Source of the DNA: Naumannella cuiyingiana
GTDB taxonomy: Bacteria > Actinomycetota > Actinomycetes > Propionibacteriales > Propionibacteriaceae
Length of the DNA stretch: 64,000 nt
Direction: 5' to 3'
Assembly: GCF_013408305.1 (NCBI RefSeq)
Contig: NZ_JACBZS010000001.1
Coordinates: 1,922,001-1,986,000, forward strand
Shown: positions 58,786 to 64,000 of the stretch, piece after piece
How positions within the stretch are numbered: position 1 is the first letter of the stretch
How the letters are laid out: each line of letters begins with the position of its first letter
Position numbers and translations under genes: made by a program
Notes under the pieces: model-generated
Told to the model about the DNA's origin: nothing
Databases searched by the model: none
The model's input: the letters and a program-made list of their open reading frames with translations, nothing else

Positions 58786-60515
58786 GTCAACTGCTGAACG
58801 ATCCGGCGGACTTCGCCGCGCAGGCCGTTGCCGGCTTCGCCGACGCGCACCCGCACCTGGTGCGCCCGGTGCCGGGCGGCGTGGTCCGCTGTGGTGCCAC
58901 GCCGCCCGGCCAGGTCGCCGTGATCACCGGCGGCGGCAGCGGCCACTATCCGGCCTTCGCCGGGTGGGTCGGCCCCGGCCTGGCCCACGGTGCGGTCTGC
59001 GGCAACATCTTCGCCTCACCGTCTGCCGAAGAGGTCGCCGACGTGGTCCGTGCCGCCGACTCCGGCGCCGGCGCCCTGCTCTGCTTCGGCAACTACGCCG
59101 GCGATGTGTTGAACTTCGGCCTGGCCGGCGAGCTGCTGCGCGCGGAGGGCAGCGACACGGCGATCGTCGCCGTCACCGACGACATCGCCTCGGCGCCACC
59201 CGCGGAGGAGGCACGCCGCCGCGGGATCGCGGGCGACCTGGCCGTGATCAAGATCGCCGCTGCGGCGGCGGCAGCCGGTGCCGATCTCGATGGCGTCGCC
59301 GCTGCCGCCCGCGCGGCGAATGCGCGTACCTTCACGATCGGTGCCGCCTTCTCCGGGTGCACCCTGCCGGGCGCCGCCGAACCGCTCTTCACCGTTGCCG
59401 ACGGCACGGTCGCGCTCGGGCTCGGCATCCACGGCGAACCCGGGTTGGAGGAGCTGCCCACGCCGAGCGCCGACGAGCTGGTCGCGCTGATGTGGGACCG
59501 ACTCGCCGCCGAGCGGCCCGCCGACGCCGACGGCCGCGTGGTGATCATGGTCAACGGGCTCGGTGCCACGACGCACGAGGAACTGTTCGTCGCGGCGCGC
59601 GCGCTCGGCTCGCCGCTGGCCGCGGCCGGCCTCACCGTGCGCGACCTGGTGGTGGGTGAGCAGTGCACCTCCCTCGACATGAGCGGGTTCTCGATCACCG
59701 TGCTCTGGCTGGACGACGAGCTCGAGGCCGGTTGGTTCGCCCCCTGCACCAGTGCCGCGTTCACCCGTTCCGGCGAATCCCATCCCGACCACGGGCCCTC
59801 CGCCCGTCCGGTCCCGACCCGCCCCGCCATCGAGCGCGGCGGGCAGGAGTCGCGGGCCCTGGCCGCGCGGCTGCTGGACGCGCTGCGCGACGCCGAGCGC
59901 GCGCTCGCCGACGCCGAATCCCGGCTGGGCGAGCTCGACGCCGTCGCGGGCGACGGGGACCACGGCATCGGGATGCGGCGCGGCGTCCGGGCCGCCCTCA
60001 CGGCCGCCGAGGACGCCGCGGACGCCGGGGCCGGCGCGCAAACGCTGGCGCGGCTCGCTGCCGCCGGCTGGGCCAGGGAGGCCGGCGGGACGTCGGGCGC
60101 GCTCTGGGGCGCGATGCTCGGCGCCGCCGCGGCGCGGCTCGACGACGAGGCCGGCGCGGATCCCGGGGCGCTCGACGCCGCGGTCGCGGCCGCGGCCGAC
60201 GCGCTCGGGCGGATCGGTGGTGCGCGACCCGGCGACAAGACCATGCTCGACGCCGTGGTCCCCTTCGCCGAGGCCTTCGCCGCAGCCACGGGTACGCCAC
60301 GCGGGCGCTGGAACGCCGCCGCGGACGCGGCCCGGGACGCGGCAGCCGCCACCTCCGATCTGGTCGCCCGGCGCGGGCGATCGCGTACCCACGGCGAACG
60401 CTCGGTCGGCACCCCCGACCCCGGCGCCGTCTCCTTCGCCCTGGTGGTGGCGACACTGGCGCCGCACCTGCCGGGCGAGCCGACCAGCAGCGACGACAGC
60501 GAGGAGCAACAGTGA
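58782..60515 (+). CDS. dihydroxyacetone/tetrulose kinase, fused DhaK-DhaL (LerK-like)
   Basis: The 577-residue protein has a DhaK half with GGGSGH at 50-55 and the covalent His217 in GLGIHGEPG, and a DhaL half (about 360-577) with the Asp-rich metal site GDGDHGIGMRRG. Such fusions phosphorylate dihydroxyacetone, glyceraldehyde or L-erythrulose using ATP. The RpiB-like and TIM-like genes directly after it are exactly the partners of L-erythrulose kinase in M. smegmatis, so a tetrulose is a good guess. Start GTG overlaps tctA. Confidence 0.9.
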   Translation: MSQLLNDPADFAAQAVAGFADAHPHLVRPVPGGVVRCGATPPGQVAVITGGGSGHYPAFAGWVGPGLAHGAVCGNIFASPSAEEVADVVRAADSGAGALLCFGNYAGDVLNFGLAGELLRAEGSDTAIVAVTDDIASAPPAEEARRRGIAGDLAVIKIAAAAAAAGADLDGVAAAARAANARTFTIGAAFSGCTLPGAAEPLFTVADGTVALGLGIHGEPGLEELPTPSADELVALMWDRLAAERPADADGRVVIMVNGLGATTHEELFVAARALGSPLAAAGLTVRDLVVGEQCTSLDMSGFSITVLWLDDELEAGWFAPCTSAAFTRSGESHPDHGPSARPVPTRPAIERGGQESRALAARLLDALRDAERALADAESRLGELDAVAGDGDHGIGMRRGVRAALTAAEDAADAGAGAQTLARLAAAGWAREAGGTSGALWGAMLGAAAARLDDEAGADPGALDAAVAAAADALGRIGGARPGDKTMLDAVVPFAEAFAAATGTPRGRWNAAADAARDAAAATSDLVARRGRSRTHGERSVGTPDPGAVSFALVVATLAPHLPGEPTSSDDSEEQQ

Positions 60516-60958
60516 AGATCATCATCGGAGCCGACGATGCCGGCGTACGCTACCGCGACCGGCTGGCCGAGGACCTGCGCGCGGATGATCGGGTGGACGA
60601 GGTCGTCGTGCTCGGGCCGCAGGATGGCCGGGCCGAGGACTACCCGGGCGTCGCCGCGCAGGCCGCGACCATGATCAGCGATGGCGAGGCCGACCGCGCC
60701 ATCCTGGTCTGCGGAACCGGTCTGGGGATGGCCATCGCCGCGAACAAGATCAAGGGCATCCGGGCAGCGACCGCACATGACTCCTTCTCCGTGGAGCGAT
60801 CAGTGCTGTCCAATGACGCGCAGGTGCTCGCCATGGGCGAGCGCGTGATCGGCCTCGAACTGGCCCGGCGTCTGGCCAAGGAGTGGCTCGGCTACACCTT
60901 CGACCCGACGTCGCGTTCGGCGCCGAAGGTCGAGGCGATCAAGAAGCTGGAGGACTGA
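60512..60958 (+). CDS. RpiB/LacAB-like isomerase (DerI-like)
   Basis: The 148-residue protein has the RpiB fold with MKIIIGADDAG, the catalytic Cys67 in LVCGTGLGMAIAANKIKG, and SNDAQVLAMGERVIG. RpiB interconverts ribose-5-phosphate and ribulose-5-phosphate, while the DerI relatives convert D-erythrulose 4-phosphate to D-erythrose 4-phosphate. GADDAG replaces the GSDHAG of true RpiB, consistent with a non-ribose substrate. Its GTG overlaps the kinase stop. Confidence 0.88.
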   Translation: MKIIIGADDAGVRYRDRLAEDLRADDRVDEVVVLGPQDGRAEDYPGVAAQAATMISDGEADRAILVCGTGLGMAIAANKIKGIRAATAHDSFSVERSVLSNDAQVLAMGERVIGLELARRLAKEWLGYTFDPTSRSAPKVEAIKKLED

Positions 60959-60965
60959 GCGGCCC

Positions 60966-61718
60966 GTGTCCGGACCCACGCGCCGCTGGGTCGGCACCTC
61001 GTGGAAGATGACCAAGTCCCGCGCGGAGGCCGAGGCTTGGGCCCGCCGGGTCGGCCCGGTCGAGCCGCCGGTCGGGGTGGTCCCCTTCGTGATGCCGGGC
61101 TTCACGATGCTCGACCTGGTTCGCGACGCCCTGGGGACCGGTACCGCGGTACGCCTCGGCGCCCAGAACGGGCACTGGGCCGATGCCGGTCCGTGGACCG
61201 GTGAGGTCGCGATGCCCATGCTTGTCGAGGCGGGCGTGTCGATGGTCGAGATCGGCCACGCCGAGCGCCGGGCATGGTTCGGCGAGACCGATCACACGGT
61301 GGCGTTGAAGGTGACGAGTGCGCAGCGGCACGGCCTGATCCCGGTGATCTGCGTGGGCGAGCCCGCCGAGGTGCGCGCGGCGGGCCGGTCGACCGATTTC
61401 GTCATCGACCAGATCGCCGCGGCCCTCGCCGATGCGCCCACACCGGCCGAGGCGGTGATCGCCTATGAGCCGGTGTGGGCCATCGGTGCCGAGGGCCGGA
61501 GGCCGGAACCGGGCGAGCTGGTCGACGTGTTCGATGCCGTGGCACGCCGGTGGCCGGTCGGCGAGGCGATCGCCGGCGTGCTCTACGGAGGCTCGGTCGA
61601 CGTCGACAATGCCGCAGAACTCCTCGGCGTACCCGGCTGCGACGGACTGTTCGTCGGTCGAGGCGCGGCGCGTGCCGAGGACTTCGAACGGCTTGTCGAG
61701 ATCGCCGGCCGGGCCTAG
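60966..61718 (+). CDS. triosephosphate-isomerase-like isomerase (LerI-like)
   Basis: The 250-residue TIM-like protein keeps catalytic Lys14 (GTSWKM), His98 (IGHAERR) and Glu168 (YEPVWAIG). True TpiA has NWKM and IGHSERR, so substitutions in both motifs and the second-operon context point to LerI, which converts L-erythrulose 1-phosphate into D-erythrulose 4-phosphate. GTG start, seven bases after the RpiB-like gene. It is the last gene of the operon and converges on an alpha/beta hydrolase. Confidence 0.9.
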   Translation: MSGPTRRWVGTSWKMTKSRAEAEAWARRVGPVEPPVGVVPFVMPGFTMLDLVRDALGTGTAVRLGAQNGHWADAGPWTGEVAMPMLVEAGVSMVEIGHAERRAWFGETDHTVALKVTSAQRHGLIPVICVGEPAEVRAAGRSTDFVIDQIAAALADAPTPAEAVIAYEPVWAIGAEGRRPEPGELVDVFDAVARRWPVGEAIAGVLYGGSVDVDNAAELLGVPGCDGLFVGRGAARAEDFERLVEIAGRA

Positions 61719-62407
61719 CGATCGAGGTCGGCGACCGCCTCGTCGATCAGGTCGGCGATCTCGCTCGGGTGGGAGGCGAGGGAGGCGTGGCTGGCGTCCA
61801 GCTCGATCGTCTTCCGCGGGCCCATCCGCTCGGCCATCCGGCGTTCGTTGTCCGGGTTGATCATGCGGTCGGCGGTCGAGACCTGGTACCAGCTCGGCTT
61901 GTACTTCCAGGCCGGATCGGTGATCGGGTCGCCGAAGGTCGAGGCCAACGGCGCCTTCTGCGTCACGGCCATCACGAGCTGCTGGTCGGCGGGCAGGTCC
62001 TGGGCAAAGCTCTCCCCGAACTTGTCGGCCTTCACCCACAGGTAGCCGTCGGAATCCGGCTCAAGATTGGGGAAGGCCTCCGGCGGTGCCTGCTCGCTGA
62101 TCGCGCCCGGGCTCTCGCCGGCATCCGGCGCGAAGGCCGCCACATAGACCAGCCCGACGACATTGTCCTCATTGCCGGCCTCGGTGATCACTGCGCCGCC
62201 GTAGGAGTGTCCGACGAGCAGCACCGGGCCGTCCACCTGCTTGATCATCTTGCGGGTACGCTCCGCGTCGTCGGCCAGCGACGTGAGTGGATTCTCCACC
62301 GCCTTGATCGAGTCGTAGCCACGCTTGTCCAGCTCGGTGATCACGCCGGCCCAGTGGGCCGCGCCACCCCAGAAGCCGTGTACCAGGATCACGGTCGGTT
62401 TCGCCAT
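61715..62407 (-). CDS. alpha/beta hydrolase (esterase/salicylate-esterase-like)
   Basis: The protein is about 230 residues. VILVHGFWGGAAHW near the start gives the oxyanion loop, LLVGHSYGGAVI carries the nucleophile Ser, and the late His in LDASHASLASHP completes the triad. It resembles plant-type methyl esterases and small bacterial esterases; the substrate is unknown. ATG at 62407 has a GGAAGG site upstream, favouring it over the in-frame methionine further back. The stop overlaps the end of the TIM-like gene by four bases. Confidence 0.88.
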   Translation of the reverse strand: MAKPTVILVHGFWGGAAHWAGVITELDKRGYDSIKAVENPLTSLADDAERTRKMIKQVDGPVLLVGHSYGGAVITEAGNEDNVVGLVYVAAFAPDAGESPGAISEQAPPEAFPNLEPDSDGYLWVKADKFGESFAQDLPADQQLVMAVTQKAPLASTFGDPITDPAWKYKPSWYQVSTADRMINPDNERRMAERMGPRKTIELDASHASLASHPSEIADLIDEAVADLDR

Positions 62408-62514
62408 GGTCGGGTTCCTTCCCTCGAACGGGCGCCGCGGACCCGCGACGCGCAATCACGCTACTGCGCCGAACCCGGCCCCGCACTGGGGGGATCCCCA
62501 GTCCTGGCCGCCGG

Positions 62515-63921
62515 TCACTCCGGCGCGGGACGCTTGCGGTTCTCGCGACGCAACTGTCGCTTGGCCTCGACGAAATTGCGGACCGAGGTCGACGACAATG
62601 CCAGCAGCGCGAGGATCGCGAACGACAGCGTGCTGAGGTCACCGAAGCTCAACGACCGGCCGGGCTGGCCGAAGCCCATCGCCGGCCCGGCGAAGGCGAT
62701 CGCGATGATCAACCCGCTGAGCAGCAACAGCGTGATCGTGCGGGTCCACACCACCCCGGCCGCGGTGGCAATCGCCAGCACGGTGAGCAGGGCCACGACC
62801 AGGACGACGAAGCCGATCGACACCGCGCGAGCGACGCCGGCCTCCGATTCGCCCAGTTCGGGGACGTCGGCGAACAGGTCCGGCCGCAGCAGGTTGAGCA
62901 CCGTCGTGGCGGTCGGGAAGATGCTCATCAGCAGGATCAGGACGCAGCCGAGGATCAGCGAGGACGGGCGCCGCGGCTTCTTCGGCACCGGCTGCGATCC
63001 GGAGGTCGGCACGACGGACACGTCGACGATCGGCAGGTCGCCGTCGGTCTGGATCACGTCGCCGCCGCCGTTGCGGCTGTGATAGCCCGTGGAGAAGTCC
63101 TCGATGATGCCGACCGGCACCTCCGGATGATGGTGCTCGATCGTGGACACGATGTAGTTGCGTTCGATGTCGATGTTCGCGTCGATCTTGTGGGTGACCT
63201 GCAACGTGAACAGGGAGAGGCCGACCGACCGGTCATAGGTGCCGGCGGCCAACCAGTCGGCCCGATGCCCACCGGGCAGCAGCCAGCCTTCCGGTGTCTT
63301 CCAGAACCGCACATGGTGGCGCTTGTGCGGATTCCCGTCGACCTCTTGCTGATAGGCGAAATCCTGCTGGTGGCCGAACAGGAACAGCGGGCTGACCGGG
63401 GCCTGCGGATAGGACCGCTTGAACAACGACGAGACGATCATCTTCCATGCGGTACGCGCGGTGATCGGCTGCGCCAGCGTCCAGCCGGAGTCCTCCATCA
63501 CCTGGTGCAACTGTTTCTCACGGCCGAGGAAGCCGAGATTGACCGGGTCGCCGAGCAGGCCGTCGCTGGTCCGGGTCCGCCCGATGAAGTAGTCCGGCAC
63601 ATAGATCCAGGTCAGCACCCGGTGCAGCCGCGGCAGCGCGAGGTAGGCGAGCACGCCCCAGAACGGGATCCAGTACCACAGGCGGTCGACATTCAACCCG
63701 TCGGCCGCCAGGATCCAGGCCAGATACAGCGAGGCGATGCCGGCGAGGACGAAGAAGCCGATGTCCAGCATCGTGGAGAAGTAGCGCGGGCGTACCTGGT
63801 CGGAGGTGACCTTGGTCGGCGGGTGCTGGTAGACCGGCAGTTCCTTGTGCGGAGGTGCCTTCGGCAGCGGCGGGTGCGGCTGGCGCTGCGCCTGCTGCGG
63901 GGCCGGCTCTCCGATCACCAT
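62515..63921 (-). CDS. LssY C-terminal domain membrane protein
   Basis: This protein of about 468 residues has a Pro-rich cytoplasmic N-terminus and two transmembrane segments (about 52-100). A soluble LssY-C-like domain follows (DPVNLGFLGREKQLHQVMEDSGWTLAQP, WLLPGGHRADWLAAGTYDRSVGLS, THKIDANIDIERNYIVST), and then four further transmembrane segments. The function of LssY C-terminal domains is unknown. ATG at 63921 is preferred; a GTG 12 codons upstream is the alternative. Confidence 0.85.
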   Translation of the reverse strand: MVIGEPAPQQAQRQPHPPLPKAPPHKELPVYQHPPTKVTSDQVRPRYFSTMLDIGFFVLAGIASLYLAWILAADGLNVDRLWYWIPFWGVLAYLALPRLHRVLTWIYVPDYFIGRTRTSDGLLGDPVNLGFLGREKQLHQVMEDSGWTLAQPITARTAWKMIVSSLFKRSYPQAPVSPLFLFGHQQDFAYQQEVDGNPHKRHHVRFWKTPEGWLLPGGHRADWLAAGTYDRSVGLSLFTLQVTHKIDANIDIERNYIVSTIEHHHPEVPVGIIEDFSTGYHSRNGGGDVIQTDGDLPIVDVSVVPTSGSQPVPKKPRRPSSLILGCVLILLMSIFPTATTVLNLLRPDLFADVPELGESEAGVARAVSIGFVVLVVALLTVLAIATAAGVVWTRTITLLLLSGLIIAIAFAGPAMGFGQPGRSLSFGDLSTLSFAILALLALSSTSVRNFVEAKRQLRRENRKRPAPE

Positions 63922-63975
63922 CGTCCCATCATGGCCGATCGGCCCCGGACCGACCACCGCGCGAGCCGGCTCAGC

Positions 63976-64000
63976 TCAGAACGGCCACTGGAGGCGTTGC
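63976..64000 (-). CDS. C-terminal tail of a leftward gene entering at the right edge
   Basis: An open frame reading leftward from the edge ends with TGA at 63976-63978, giving the tail QRLQWPF. A second frame (stop at 63971) is also open, so the assignment is not certain. Confidence 0.3.

Overview
The window looks like 64 kb of chromosome from a high-GC Gram-positive actinobacterium. Supporting signs are very GC-rich third codon positions, many GTG and TTG starts, CrgA, a PknB-PbpA-RodA-PstP-FhaB-FhaA cluster, a mycothiol-type maleylpyruvate isomerase relative, PASTA kinase architecture and many leaderless promoters of TANNNT-N6/7-ATG/GTG form. Placement in or near the Propionibacteriaceae is an inference from gene content and style and was not tested.

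Layout. 1-8.9 kb: small metabolic and accessory genes (NAD(P)-binding protein, esterase, ABM monooxygenase, DUF5996, acetyltransferases, SPFH protein, P-loop protein, TraR/DksA zinc finger, NTF2-like, MDMPI-like, and a pterin dehydratase-VOC fusion). 8.9-13 kb: dnaB, a 690-bp divergent region carrying several DnaA-box-like sites, an RpfB-like protein whose C-terminal domain is an RlpA barrel, and a RibD-like reductase. 13-21.5 kb: a large LuxR (MalT-type) regulator, two HAD phosphatases, a YbjQ protein, lysS, crgA, a DUF881 protein and pabA/trpG. 21.5-31.3 kb: a VOC protein, an XRE regulator with its membrane partner, a CPBP protein flanked by a dispersed palindromic repeat, then the leftward growth and division operon fhaA-fhaB-pstP-rodA-pbpA-pknB with overlapping ORFs and a single kinase. 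31.4-32.7 kb: a YceH-methyltransferase fusion.

32.7-41.9 kb is an L-rhamnose utilisation locus. The leftward genes rhaI, rhaEW and rhaB diverge from a LacI regulator, a mutarotase, an MFS transporter and an AraA/FucI-like isomerase. Matching 14-bp palindromes lie in both control regions.

A tRNA-Leu(CAG) at 41.94 kb is followed by about 2.6 kb of lower-GC DNA. This holds a convergent, overlapping pair: a beta-family protein and an sce7726-type predicted PD-(D/E)XK nuclease. Just beyond lie a small membrane-anchored protein and a second predicted PD-(D/E)XK protein. The octamer GGTACGCC, found about 76 times elsewhere in the window on either strand, is absent from 41.4 to 45.6 kb. I regard this as a recently acquired, possibly phage-defence, insertion and the best candidate for an undescribed system.

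46.3-53 kb: a GntR regulator, APC permease and acetamidase/formamidase unit, LhgO, a NarL-type two-component system, and a SHOCT protein. 53-61.7 kb: a GntR-controlled catabolic operon of eight or nine tightly overlapping genes. It combines a xylose-isomerase-like protein, a PdxA-type dehydrogenase, a TctCBA transporter, a dihydroxyacetone-kinase-like protein, an RpiB-like isomerase and a TIM-like isomerase. It resembles known four-carbon (tetrulose/tetronate) pathways but in a mixed combination. The window ends with an alpha/beta hydrolase and an LssY C-terminal-domain membrane protein.
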